The position numbers were made by a program, and so were the translations under genes. The notes below the pieces were generated by a model that saw nothing but the letters and a program-made list of their open reading frames with translations, had not been told where the DNA came from and did no database searches. DNA of 32,518 nucleotides from positions 1 to 32,518 of the forward strand of contig CAZVCJ010000031.1 of assembly GCA_964625745.1 (NCBI GenBank), given 5' to 3'. This DNA is from CAZVCJ01 sp964625745 (GTDB lineage: Bacteria; Chloroflexota; Anaerolineae; VGOG01). Of the stretch, positions 1 through 7,478 are shown piece by piece. Within the stretch, counting starts at the first letter, position 1. Every line of letters starts with the position of its first letter.

Positions 1-200
1 CACGCCGCTGCATAATTCTCGCACATAACGCAAATCTTGTAGAGTAATTCTATAGGATGTCACGGATGTCAACAGGGAATTCATGTCTACATAGATTATA
101 CCAGCGATGAAAGGATTTTGCTTGACCCGAACTGACCAACTTTGTGACCTCAACCTGACTTTCCCGACCCTATTGCAGGGTGTTGTGCTATGGGTATGGA
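1..200. other. No gene seen; left-edge spacer
   Basis: I see no convincing coding region here. On the minus strand there is a TATAAT at 95-100 and a TTGACA at about 67-72, but no well-spaced pair is present, so any promoter for a gene beyond the left edge is speculative. A weak 5-bp hairpin (ACCCT/AGGGT, 167-181) lies just downstream of the broken nucleotidyltransferase and has no T-run, so it is not a convincing terminator. Confidence 0.4.
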
Positions 201-962
201 TTAAAGCCACGCCCTCAGGTAATCAAAGTTCAGTCTGAGCAGAGCCCGCTGAGTGGTGAGATTAGGAGCGACCGGCTCCACTTTGCCCATTACCTCGAGC
301 CCATCGTCAATCATCATGGTGATCACGTCCGGCAATTCGTATTCGTTTCGGACCGACAAGCCCACACGGGTCAAGTAATCGGCCAGCGATGGCGGGTAGA
401 TATAAAGCGGGGCGCTGGCGATGTCGCTGGGCGCGGTGTTGGGCGTCGGCTTCTCCACGATGTGTGTGATCCGACCTGAAGCGTCAATGGTCACCGAACT
501 GCTGGCCGCCAGCCGCTCGATGGGCAACCGCTTGAGGCTCAGGCTTGCGTCTGCCCCTGATGCCCTGTGAAATTGCACCAGACTGCCGATGTGCTCGAAG
601 CTAAAGGCGGTATCACTGGCCATAACCATGACGCCGCTACGTACATGTGATGAAGCGGCGTCATCCTGGGTTGAGATGAGGTCGGCTGCCTGCATCACCG
701 CGTGGGCAGTGCCCAACCGCTCTGTCTGCTCGCGAAAGATGAGCTCCATGCCGTAACGTGAGCCATCGCCCAGAAAGCGCCGCAGCATCTCTCCGAGGTG
801 ACCGTAGATGATGACCGTCTGGCTGACCCCCGCCTGGCGCAGGTTGGTGAGCAAAGTTTCTATGATAGGTCGGCCACCTATGGGCAGGAGCGGCTTGGGT
901 AGCTACTCGGTGAAAGGGCGCAGCCGCGCTCCCTTGCCGGCCGCCATGATGATGGCTTGCAC
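201..962 (-). pseudogene. Sugar-phosphate nucleotidyltransferase with an in-frame amber stop
   Basis: Read from a GTG at 960-962, with GAGGAG just upstream, the protein begins MQAIIMAAGKGARLRPFTE. This is the classic G-x-G-x-R-L-x-P-x-T nucleotide-binding signature of the NTP_transferase family (glucose-1-phosphate thymidylyl- or mannose-1-phosphate guanylyltransferase-like). Codon 20 is TAG (903-905). The frame then stays open for another 233 codons, through LPKPLLPIGGRPIIETLL and VEKPTPN, to a TAA at 201. The whole gene would be about 253 residues, usual for a short stand-alone member. A product restarted at the later TTG (852-854) would lack the catalytic signature. Either the gene died recently by one nonsense change, or this is a base-call or assembly error. 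It is the last gene of the minus-strand operon, 10 nt after rsmD. The sugar substrate cannot be told. Confidence 0.75.
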
Positions 963-972
963 AGAGACCTCC

Positions 973-1551
973 TCAAGCGGACAGGGCCACGACTGCATCG
1001 CTCACCGCCGAGCAACGGTAGAAGCACAGCATGGTGCTGCCGTACTTGCGTTGATCTACCAGGCCAAGGCTCTTCAGTTCCAGGTCTCTGTATTCTTTGG
1101 GAAAGATCTGAGCGATGGCCAGGCCGCCCTCGGTCAAGAAGCCTTTCCCATCCAGGGCCAGCAGCGTCTCCGCCCACAGGCCCTTGTACTGGGGCGGGGC
1201 GATGTAGATCAGATCGAACGTTTCCGCCGGTTCCCTGGCCAGAAACCTGAAGACGTCGTCCCGAACCAACTCTGCTTGAGCGGCCAGCCCCGTTATCTTC
1301 AGGTTTTCCCTGATGGTCTCGATGGCCCGCCGGTTGCGTTCGACGAAGACGGCTCGCTGTGCCCCCCGACTGAGGGCTTCAATGCCCACGCTCCCCGTAC
1401 CGGCGAAGAGGTCGAGGAAGAGGGCGTTCACCACCTCGTCGCCGAGGATGTTGAAAAGCGACTCCTTGACCCGGTCGGTGATAGGCCGGGCGACGTCGCC
1501 CGGCACTGGTCGCAGCCTCCTACCTTTGACCTTCCCCGCTATGACTCGCAC
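973..1551 (-). CDS. rsmD: 16S rRNA (guanine-N2)-methyltransferase RsmD
   Basis: This is a 192-residue SAM-dependent methyltransferase of the RsmD family, which methylates G966 (E. coli numbering) of 16S rRNA during small-subunit assembly. The N-terminus MRVIAGKVKGRRL and the motif RPITDRVKESLFNIL are family hallmarks. LFLDLFAGTGSVGIEALSRGA is the SAM-binding motif I. The catalytic NPPY/DPPY motif appears here as APPQY, a variant in which the first acidic or amide residue is Ala. I have a recollection of this form in Chloroflexi-type members but cannot check it. The start is a GTG with GAGGAG five bases upstream. It lies 12 nt after the ChbG-like gene and 10 nt before the nucleotidyltransferase, so all are probably one transcript. 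Confidence 0.9.
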   Translation of the reverse strand: MRVIAGKVKGRRLRPVPGDVARPITDRVKESLFNILGDEVVNALFLDLFAGTGSVGIEALSRGAQRAVFVERNRRAIETIRENLKITGLAAQAELVRDDVFRFLAREPAETFDLIYIAPPQYKGLWAETLLALDGKGFLTEGGLAIAQIFPKEYRDLELKSLGLVDQRKYGSTMLCFYRCSAVSDAVVALSA

Positions 1552-1563
1552 AGTATCTCCTCT

Positions 1564-2439
1564 TTACCTTTGCTTCAAAACGCCGAAGTTCACCAGCGCG
1601 ATGCCCAGCTCGCCGATCCTCTCTTTGACCCTGGGGTGACATAACAGTTCCAGCTCCCTCTCCCGCTCTTGGGCATAAGTGCTCTTGGCCAGGAGCACCT
1701 CGTCGGCGAAGCCGGGGTGGGTTATCATCTCACTGATGCCTTCGGGCAGTCCCTCCAGGATGCCGAGCAGGGTTTCCAAGGTCAGCGCCTGGCCGGAGAA
1801 GCTTTGGACGAAGCGATCGGGGTGGGGTATCCCCCTGGCTTGTACCAGGCCGATGTCCTGGCGCGCTATCTCCCGTATAAGGTCAGCCGGGAGCCCCTGG
1901 GTCATGGACACACTGGCCGCCGCTTCGTCCCATTCCTCCTCAGGGGGAAAGGGCAGTCTCACGGGCAAGCCGTACTCCTCTGCCAACTCGACATAAACGG
2001 CGAAGAAGGGTGGGTAGATATGGATGAAGTGGTGGCAGTCCAGGTGGTCAGGCTCGCGTCCCAATGCGCGGAGGCTTTCGATTTGGGTTCTGAGCTCGGC
2101 TTTCAATTCATCTGTGTCTATTTGGTCCGGGCCTGTCCTGAGCTCTGTCGAAGGATGGGACAGGATCGCTTCCTGGCTGTGGAAATAGCCAGCTTCGTCC
2201 ACCAGGCTAGGCACCTCTGCCGGAGGGAGAAGGGGACACCAGGCGGTGAAAACCAGGTGCACACCCATCCCCAAGTCTGGGTAATCATCGGCTGGCTTCA
2301 GGGCATCCTCCACGTTGGGCATATTCATCATGACCGTTGTGCTGGTCACGATGCCCTCGCAGTGAGCCTGGATGATGCCCCGCGTCACTCCCTCAGTTTT
2401 CCCGTAGTCGTCGGCGTTAACGATCAGTTGCTTTGACAT
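1564..2439 (-). CDS. ChbG/YdjC-family carbohydrate deacetylase
   Basis: The protein is 291 residues and starts MSKQLIVNADDYG. The NADDYG block (Asp10-Asp11) and the later HLDCHHFIH and ITHPGF blocks are the metal-binding signatures of the YdjC/ChbG family, which remove N-acetyl groups from acetylated sugars such as chitooligosaccharides. The ATG at 2437-2439 is chosen because GGAGG lies five bases upstream; a TTG four codons earlier would place the ribosome site inside the gene. Around residues 100-110 the chain reads SHPSTELRTGP, which is the translation of a palindromic repeat (2132-2164) inserted in frame. The neighbours are the phosphodiesterase 22 nt upstream and rsmD 12 nt downstream. 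The real substrate is unknown. Confidence 0.85.
   Translation of the reverse strand: MSKQLIVNADDYGKTEGVTRGIIQAHCEGIVTSTTVMMNMPNVEDALKPADDYPDLGMGVHLVFTAWCPLLPPAEVPSLVDEAGYFHSQEAILSHPSTELRTGPDQIDTDELKAELRTQIESLRALGREPDHLDCHHFIHIYPPFFAVYVELAEEYGLPVRLPFPPEEEWDEAAASVSMTQGLPADLIREIARQDIGLVQARGIPHPDRFVQSFSGQALTLETLLGILEGLPEGISEMITHPGFADEVLLAKSTYAQERERELELLCHPRVKERIGELGIALVNFGVLKQR
2132..2164. repeat. In-frame palindromic repeat inside the deacetylase gene
   Basis: The element has 7-bp inverted ends (CCTGTCC at 2132-2138, GGACAGG at 2158-2164). Its 20-base core at 2134-2153 is the reverse complement of the core at 2970-2989, with only two mismatches. It is read as about 11 extra residues in the deacetylase without breaking the frame. 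Confidence 0.75.
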
Positions 2440-2443
2440 GGTT

Positions 2444-2486
2444 TCCTCCAACCTCCAATCTCTAATCTCCAGTGCCTAATATCTCC
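2444..2486. repeat. Stuttering spacer repeat (CTCCAATCTCTAATCTCC type)
   Basis: This is a run of near-identical 8-10-base words at the junction of the deacetylase and phosphodiesterase genes. The last codons and the TAG stop of the phosphodiesterase (LGTGD then stop) fall inside it, so that gene's extreme C-terminus appears repeat-derived. Confidence 0.5.
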
Positions 2487-3298
2487 CTCAGCACGTCGGG
2501 ACGGTTGGTGATGATGCCGTCCACACCCAGGGCGACGAGACGTTTCATCTCGGCTGGTTCGTCTACCGTCCAGGCGTTCACTCGATAACCTCTCTCTCTT
2601 GCCCAGGCCATGTATTCCCTGGTGACCAGGCGTTTCTCCGGGTGCAAGGCGTTGGGATCAGCCAAGAACGTGAACGAGGCCCGAACCAGGTGAGCCGGCA
2701 GGTCAAAGAAGTAGATGGGGCCGGTGTTGATGCGAGGGTTGAGCTTCTTGACCTGACGCAGGGCGAGGGGGTTGAACGAGGAAACTATGGCCCGATGGAT
2801 CAGGTTGTGATCCTCAATGAGCCGCACTACCTCGGAGACCAGGCCCGCGCTGCCGAACACCCTGGCCTTCAGCTCGATGTTCAGGAGCAGTTGGTGGCCG
2901 ACCTCAATGATGACCTCTTGCAGGGTGGGAATACGCTGGCCGGCGAACGGGTGGTGTCCTGATGGTTCACTTCGACTGGGCTCAGGACAAGCGGCAGGCT
3001 CACCACGAAGGTTTACTGAAAGGGCATCGAACCAGGATCCGGCGTCCAGCTCCTTCAACTCAGCCAGGGTCTTGTCCTTCACCGCCCCCTGGCCGTCGGT
3101 GGTGGCATCTACCGTGAAGTTGTGGATGATCACGGCCTCGCCATCCTTGGAAGCCTGCACGTCCAACTCCACGCCGTCGGCTCCCATCTCTCTGGCCAGG
3201 CGAAAGGCGGCCAGGGTGTTCTCCGGAGCATCGTGGCTGGCCCCTCGGTGGGCGAAGTTCAAAGCTCTGCTTTGATAGAGGTCTGGAGCCTCAGGCAC
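2462..3298 (-). CDS. Glycerophosphodiester phosphodiesterase (GDPD family)
   Basis: This 278-residue cytoplasmic-type enzyme of the GDPD TIM-barrel family hydrolyses glycerophosphodiesters to glycerol-3-phosphate and an alcohol. The visible hallmarks are HRG (His17-Arg18), PENT (Glu26-Asn27), GVELDVQ, and the C-terminal VNAWTVDEPAEMKRL and DGIITNRPD. The usual HD of the active-site loop reads HN (IIHNFTVDATTDG), a variant to note. The GTG at 3296-3298 is preferred because AGGAGG precedes it by six bases; an ATG twelve codons earlier lies inside a repetitive spacer. Between WFD and FAGQRIPTL there are about 26 extra residues including CPEPSRSEPS, encoded by a palindromic repeat. It sits 32 nt after the aminotransferase. 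Confidence 0.9.
   Translation of the reverse strand: MPEAPDLYQSRALNFAHRGASHDAPENTLAAFRLAREMGADGVELDVQASKDGEAVIIHNFTVDATTDGQGAVKDKTLAELKELDAGSWFDALSVNLRGEPAACPEPSRSEPSGHHPFAGQRIPTLQEVIIEVGHQLLLNIELKARVFGSAGLVSEVVRLIEDHNLIHRAIVSSFNPLALRQVKKLNPRINTGPIYFFDLPAHLVRASFTFLADPNALHPEKRLVTREYMAWARERGYRVNAWTVDEPAEMKRLVALGVDGIITNRPDVLREILGTGD
2964..2992. repeat. In-frame palindromic repeat inside the phosphodiesterase gene
   Basis: The core CTTCGACTGGGCTCAGGACA at 2970-2989 matches the element at 2134-2153 in inverted orientation at 18 of 20 bases. The host gene reads through it, giving residues such as CPEPSRSEPS that have no place in the GDPD fold. Confidence 0.75.
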
Positions 3299-3302
3299 AC
3301 CT

Positions 3303-3345
3303 GACCTCCTTGTCCCTAATCCCTCATCCCTCATTCCTCATCGCC
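3303..3345. repeat. Stuttering spacer repeat (CCCTAATCCCTCATCCCTCATTCCTCAT type)
   Basis: This is a run of 7-8-base near repeats between the aminotransferase stop and the phosphodiesterase start. The aminotransferase C-terminus (GDEE and stop) is embedded in it. Confidence 0.5.
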
Positions 3346-4458
3346 CCCATCAAGAACCTGACCCACCCGCAACACTTCCTCCTCGGTATTGTAGCAGTGG
3401 GGAGAGACGCGGATGTATTTCTCGCGCAGGGAGATGATAACATTGTTAGCGATGAGTTTATCGTAGTCGGCCTGGACGTCGGGTGTGGAGAAGGAGACGA
3501 TAGCCGAGCGATGCTTGGGTCGCAGGCAACTGGCTATCTGATAGCCCCGCTGCTGCAGGTCGTCAATGAGTACGTCGGTGAGGTGCAGCGTCCAGCGCCA
3601 GATCTCTTCGAGACCCACTTCCTGTAGCAGGTTAACGGAAGCCAACAGCCCCACCATGTTCACAAGGTTTAGCGTCCCCAACTCGAAGCGCTTGGCATTG
3701 GGCAGGAAAGTGAGGTCGTAGTCGCGAAAGTTCAGAAAATCTACCACACTCGAGGCCCCGGCATAGGCCGGGGTCATCTCTTCGATTAGCTCTCGACGGC
3801 AGAAGAGGAAGCCCTGCCCGCACGGCCCCATCAGCCACTTGGGGCCGCCGCAGGAGAGTATGTCAATGTGACATTCTCTCACGTCGAGGGGGATCACCCC
3901 CAGGGCTTGAATGCCGTCCACCACGAAGTAGATGTCCCTGGCTTTGCATAGCTCCCCGATGCTCTGGAGGTCGCTTCTGAAGCCGGTCAGAAACTCCACC
4001 GCGCTTACTGCCACCGCTCTGGTTCGCTGATCAAGGTATTCTTCGAGGTCATCCAGCGCCAGCCCTCCCTCGCGGTTGGGGATGATGCGGGCTTCCACTC
4101 CGTGTCGCCCCAGGTTCATCCAGGGGTAGACGTTGGCCGGGTACTCCATGTCGCAGAAGATCACGTTGTCGCCAGGCTGGAAGGGGAGGGCGTGGGCAGC
4201 GATGTTGATGCCTACGGCTGTGTTCTGCACCAGGGCGATTTCTTCGGGGGAGGCGTTGATCAGTTGGCCCAGGGCCTGGCGCAAATCCTGGTCCAACGTT
4301 TCATACTCTTCCCAGGCCCGGCGAACGAAACGGCGCGCCTCTACGAAGCTGGTCATAGCCGCTCGCGTCCGGCCAGGCAAGGGAGAGGTAGCCGCATGGT
4401 CTAGATAGGCGAATTCCTCCGTCAGGGGGAACTCTCGTCTGAGCTCGTCGAGTTTCAT
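3331..4458 (-). CDS. Class V aminotransferase, cysteine-desulfurase-like fold
   Basis: This 375-residue PLP enzyme has the aminotransferase class V fold. The N-terminal YLDHAATSPLP is the family start motif. VVDGIQALGV carries the Asp that holds the PLP pyridine nitrogen. SCGGPKWLMGP carries the Schiff-base lysine (Lys207). I see no conserved SGSAC-type catalytic cysteine loop, so desulfurase activity is not supported; it may act on another amino acid or be an isopenicillin-epimerase-like enzyme. It is the first gene of the minus-strand operon, with a promoter at 4583-4611 and a leader of roughly 115 nt. Its ribosome binding site (AGGAAAGG) is rather far from the ATG. The substrate is unknown. 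Confidence 0.85.
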   Translation of the reverse strand: MKLDELRREFPLTEEFAYLDHAATSPLPGRTRAAMTSFVEARRFVRRAWEEYETLDQDLRQALGQLINASPEEIALVQNTAVGINIAAHALPFQPGDNVIFCDMEYPANVYPWMNLGRHGVEARIIPNREGGLALDDLEEYLDQRTRAVAVSAVEFLTGFRSDLQSIGELCKARDIYFVVDGIQALGVIPLDVRECHIDILSCGGPKWLMGPCGQGFLFCRRELIEEMTPAYAGASSVVDFLNFRDYDLTFLPNAKRFELGTLNLVNMVGLLASVNLLQEVGLEEIWRWTLHLTDVLIDDLQQRGYQIASCLRPKHRSAIVSFSTPDVQADYDKLIANNVIISLREKYIRVSPHCYNTEEEVLRVGQVLDGGDEE

Positions 4459-4582
4459 TTTGCTATTAACCTTTCCTGATCTGAATTGGAGAACAGCGAA
4501 TGGGCAGGATTAGCGGATCAGGTATGGCTTAGAGTAGAAAGAATCGTAAATCCCACCCATCTGTGTTCTAAACCTGCAGCCA

Positions 4583-4611
4583 ATTATACCACACCCTGGC
4601 CCAAAGGACAA
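4583..4611 (-). promoter_or_regulatory. Sigma70-type promoter for the minus-strand operon
   Basis: On the minus strand the -35 is TTGTCC (4606-4611) and the -10 is a perfect TATAAT (4583-4588), separated by 17 bases. It faces the aminotransferase gene. Confidence 0.65.
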
Positions 4612-4615
4612 GCTG

Positions 4616-4644
4616 TTGACTAATGACGAAAAAGGTGGTATACT
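4616..4644 (+). promoter_or_regulatory. Sigma70-type promoter for the hydrolase gene
   Basis: The -35 TTGACT (4616-4621) and -10 TATACT (4639-4644) are separated by 17 bases, each one base from consensus. Transcription should begin near 4651, giving a leader of about 158 nt that contains the tandem repeat. Its -35 lies only four bases from that of the divergent promoter, so polymerases at the two sites could compete. Confidence 0.75.
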
Positions 4645-4673
4645 TGCAGCGTTGTTCTTTTCAATCGCTGAAA

Positions 4674-4758
4674 ATCTCCTTTATGATTACTGAAGATCGT
4701 CTTATGACCACTAAATATCTCCTTATGACGACCAAAGATCTCCTTATGATCGCTGAAG
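4674..4758. repeat. Four-copy 21-base tandem repeat in the hydrolase leader
   Basis: The units are 4674-4695 (22 bases, one extra T), 4696-4716, 4717-4737 and 4738-4758, sharing the pattern ATCTCCTTATGA(N)6AA(A/G). A partial copy (ATCGCTGAAA) ends at 4673. The period equals two helical turns. On the plus strand it reads as a 27-codon ORF (4683-4766) with LMTTKDL-like heptads; on the minus strand it reads as HKEIFS-like heptads. It may be a set of protein-binding sites, an RNA element or a leader peptide. Confidence 0.7.
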
Positions 4759-4808
4759 GTCTCTGACCGAGGCGGAAAGGGAATTCCACAACTAACTGGA
4801 GGTGCAAA

Positions 4809-5441
4809 ATGATAGAGAACATCCATTGGTTAGGGCACGACACTTTCAGGATCGAGAACGATAAGACCATCTACACCGATCCCATTAAACTGAAGGGTAG
4901 GCCGCCAAAGGCTGATCTGATTCTCGTCACTCACGACCACTTCGACCATTGCTCTCCGGATGATGTAGCCAGGTTGGTCAAAGATGACACCGTGATCGTG
5001 ACCATTGCTGCGGCGGCCCAGATGCTAAAGGGCGATGTGCGGGTGGTGAAGCCGGGCGAGAGCCTGGTTGTGCACGGCATCCCCATCGAGACGGTCCCTG
5101 CTTACAACGTGAACAAGTTCCGCAGCCCTGGCGTGCCCTTTCATCCGAAGGAGAGCGGCCACGTGGGCTTCATCATCACTGTGGGGGGACTGCGTATCTA
5201 TCACGCTGGCGACACCGACGTCATCCCCGAGATGGACGACATCCAGGCCGATGTCGCGTTGCTGCCCGTGGGGGGAACCTACACCATGACGGCTGACGAG
5301 GCCGCCCAGGCGGCGAACAGGATCAAACCCAAGGTGGCCGTCCCCATGCACTACAACGCCATTGTGGGCTCCGTCAAGGACGCCGAGCGCTTCCGTGACC
5401 TTTGCGAGATGGAAGTGGTCATATTCTCCCAGGAGGGATGA
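4809..5441 (+). CDS. Metallo-beta-lactamase-fold metal-dependent hydrolase (UPF0173/UlaG-like)
   Basis: The protein is 210 residues and starts MIENIHWLGHDTFRI, with GGAGG six bases upstream. THDHFDH (His42, His44, Asp46, His47) is the HxHxDH zinc-binding motif. HAGDTD and a late MHY supply further metal ligands, as expected for the short UlaG/UPF0173 group of the metallo-beta-lactamase superfamily. There is no signal peptide, so it is cytoplasmic. Members hydrolyse phosphodiester or lactone bonds, but this group is largely uncharacterised and the substrate cannot be inferred. It is followed after 24 nt by the Tat-exported amidohydrolase. Confidence 0.88.
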   Translation: MIENIHWLGHDTFRIENDKTIYTDPIKLKGRPPKADLILVTHDHFDHCSPDDVARLVKDDTVIVTIAAAAQMLKGDVRVVKPGESLVVHGIPIETVPAYNVNKFRSPGVPFHPKESGHVGFIITVGGLRIYHAGDTDVIPEMDDIQADVALLPVGGTYTMTADEAAQAANRIKPKVAVPMHYNAIVGSVKDAERFRDLCEMEVVIFSQEG

Positions 5442-5465
5442 GTCTGTTTGTCAAGGAGGAAAAAG

Positions 5466-7322
5466 ATGGATCGCAAGCAAACAATCACTCCACTTACCCG
5501 CCGTGACTTCCTGCGGGGAGCCGGCCTGGCCCTCTCGACCCTGTTCCTGGAGGCATGCGGACGCCGGGCCGCCTTGCGCCTGACTCCCATGCCACCACCA
5601 AGCCCCTCGGCTACCCCGTGGCCCAGCCTCACAGCAGCGCCGTCCCTGACAGCCACGCCGTCACCTGGCCCCTCAGATACCCCATCGCCCAGCCCCATAG
5701 CAGAACCGTCCCTGACGGCTACACCCCTCCCGCCCGGGGTGGCAGCCGATATGGTGATGCTGGGAGGCAAGGTCATCACCGTGGACCCGGCCGACACCAT
5801 CGCCCAGGCGGTGGCGGTCAAAGACGGTCTCATCCAGGCCGTGGGCGACGACGCGACCATCCGCGCCCTGGTCAGCGAGAAGACGAAGGTGCTTGACCTG
5901 GGCGGTCAAGCTGTGACCCCCGGCCTGATTGATCCCCACAACCATTTGCAGGTCTGGGGACTGTTGCAGGGTTTCTACGTGGCCCTCATGCCGCCGGAGG
6001 TCAAGACCATGGACGACCTCAGAAAGCGGTTGGCCGAGGCCATCGCCCAGACTCCAGAGGGCGAGTGGGTGCAGGGGTATTTTCTTTCGGTAGGCGAAGG
6101 GCTCCCCAACCGCCACGATCTCGACCCCGTCTCGCCCCATCATCCAGTTTGGGTCATACAGCAAGGCGGACACTACGGTTCGGCCAACAGCCTGGCGCTG
6201 CAGATGGCTGGCATCACCGCCGACACGCCGGACCCGGTCGGCGGGGTGATCGAACGGGAGGCCAGCGGCGAGCCGAGCGGGGTGTTCTACAACCACCGCG
6301 CCATGGACGTGTTGCGTCGGTGTGTCCCCCAGCCCACGGTGGAGATGGTGCGCGACAACATCGCCGCCGCTCAGCCCGTCTTCGCCGCTGGCGGTGTTAC
6401 CACCTTCCACGACAACAACGTGCGCGGCGTGGATACCGTCGGCGCCTACTTCGACACCGATCGGGAAGGGGGGATGCTCATCCGCGGCCAGGTGCACTAC
6501 ACCCTGGAGTGGCCCGGCGACCTGGAGCGCGCGCTGAAGGAGGTCGAGTACTATCAGGGGAATGGTTTCATGCGCTTCGCTGGCTTCAAGTTCCTGCTCG
6601 ACGGCCAGGCCCAGATGGCCTACTGTCACCAGCCGCACAACGGCGTGCGCTGGGACACGCCCACCTGGGAGCCGCAGAGCTTCAAAGACACTGTGCGTGC
6701 TCTGCACGACACCGGCCTGCAGATCTGCGTCCACTGCGTAGGCGACGCGGCGGTAGACCTGACGCTGGATGCGTACGAAGCGGCCATGAACGCCAATCCC
6801 CGACCCGATCCTCGCCACCGTCTTGAGCACGTGATCATCACCACGCCGCAGGCTACGCAGCGCATCAAAGACCTGGGAGTAGTGGTCAGCACCCAGCCGC
6901 AGTTCATCCGGCTGGGCGGCGACCATTACGCGGACATGTTCGGTGAAGAGCGGGCGCGGCGGGTGATCGTCACCCGCGAGTGGCTGGAGGCTGGCATCCC
7001 CGTGGCCCTGGGCTCCGACTCTCCCACCACTCCCTGGCTCACCCCCCAGGTGACGCTGTTTGGCGCGGTGACGCGCATTACCTTTTCCAACCAGAGCTAC
7101 CAGCCCGAGCAGGCCATGACCATCCAGGAAGCGCTGCGCGCTCACACTATGGGTTCGGCCTACGCTGGCTTCGAGGAGGACATCAAGGGCTCTATCGAGC
7201 CAGGCAAGCTGGCTGACTTGGCGGTGTGGAGCGAGGATCCGTACACAGCGCCGCTGAAGCGCCTGTGGCAAATCCCCATCGCGATGACGCTGGTTGGAGG
7301 GGAGATTGTCTATCAAGTGTGA
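5466..7322 (+). CDS. Tat-exported, probably lipid-anchored YtcJ-like amidohydrolase
   Basis: This 618-residue protein starts at an ATG with AGGAGG five bases upstream. Residues 12-18 (RRDFLRG) form a twin-arginine motif followed by a hydrophobic stretch ending LFLEAC, so Cys31 may be lipidated. Residues of roughly 41-92 are a Pro/Ser/Thr-rich linker made of repeats such as SLTATPSP. The catalytic part is an amidohydrolase-3 (YtcJ-like) TIM barrel: DPHNHL (His158, His160), HCVGDAAVD, HRLEHVI and LGSDSPTTPW. It probably works folded and metal-loaded outside the membrane as an amide or ester hydrolase of unknown substrate. It follows the hydrolase gene by 24 nt and is likely co-transcribed with it. 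Confidence 0.9.
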   Translation: MDRKQTITPLTRRDFLRGAGLALSTLFLEACGRRAALRLTPMPPPSPSATPWPSLTAAPSLTATPSPGPSDTPSPSPIAEPSLTATPLPPGVAADMVMLGGKVITVDPADTIAQAVAVKDGLIQAVGDDATIRALVSEKTKVLDLGGQAVTPGLIDPHNHLQVWGLLQGFYVALMPPEVKTMDDLRKRLAEAIAQTPEGEWVQGYFLSVGEGLPNRHDLDPVSPHHPVWVIQQGGHYGSANSLALQMAGITADTPDPVGGVIEREASGEPSGVFYNHRAMDVLRRCVPQPTVEMVRDNIAAAQPVFAAGGVTTFHDNNVRGVDTVGAYFDTDREGGMLIRGQVHYTLEWPGDLERALKEVEYYQGNGFMRFAGFKFLLDGQAQMAYCHQPHNGVRWDTPTWEPQSFKDTVRALHDTGLQICVHCVGDAAVDLTLDAYEAAMNANPRPDPRHRLEHVIITTPQATQRIKDLGVVVSTQPQFIRLGGDHYADMFGEERARRVIVTREWLEAGIPVALGSDSPTTPWLTPQVTLFGAVTRITFSNQSYQPEQAMTIQEALRAHTMGSAYAGFEEDIKGSIEPGKLADLAVWSEDPYTAPLKRLWQIPIAMTLVGGEIVYQV

Positions 7323-7429
7323 GGAAGGTATGGCTCAGCAAGCGCTGGCTGAAAGGAGGATGAGGGCGGTGAAACGCTGGAGGAAAGGAGGGGAAAATGG
7401 CACTATGACAAAAGTGATGCGCCGAAATG

Positions 7430-7450
7430 CGCTGGACTGGCTGTCCAGCG
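7430..7450 (+). other. Perfect hairpin just upstream of the large secreted-protein gene
   Basis: CGCTGGAC and GTCCAGCG form a perfect 8-bp stem with the loop TGGCT, 28 bases before the ATG at 7479 and 15 bases before its ribosome binding site. There is no T-run, so it is not a standard terminator. It could protect or regulate the downstream message. Confidence 0.5.
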
Positions 7451-7478
7451 GAAGCAAACATAATGCAGAGGAGGAAAA

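Larger units (their letters stand above)
4459..4808. other. Divergent intergenic region with two promoters and a tandem repeat
   Basis: This 350-base spacer separates the minus-strand operon from the plus-strand hydrolase. It holds two back-to-back promoters and, downstream of the plus promoter, about four copies of a 21-base repeat. No protein gene is accepted here. It is more AT-rich than its surroundings. Confidence 0.8.

Noticed and set aside
4674..4758. CRISPR array
   Set aside because: The 21-base units are directly abutting with no spacers, and no cas genes are nearby.
4620..4870. Minus-strand frames with HKEIFS-like heptads over the tandem repeat
   Set aside because: A 21-base repeat is open in any stop-free frame; these frames lie across both promoters, have no ribosome site, and enter the hydrolase gene.
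5673..7316. 547-codon minus-strand frame under the amidohydrolase
   Set aside because: It is the shadow of a GC-rich gene with clear domains on the plus strand; its translation shows no family pattern.
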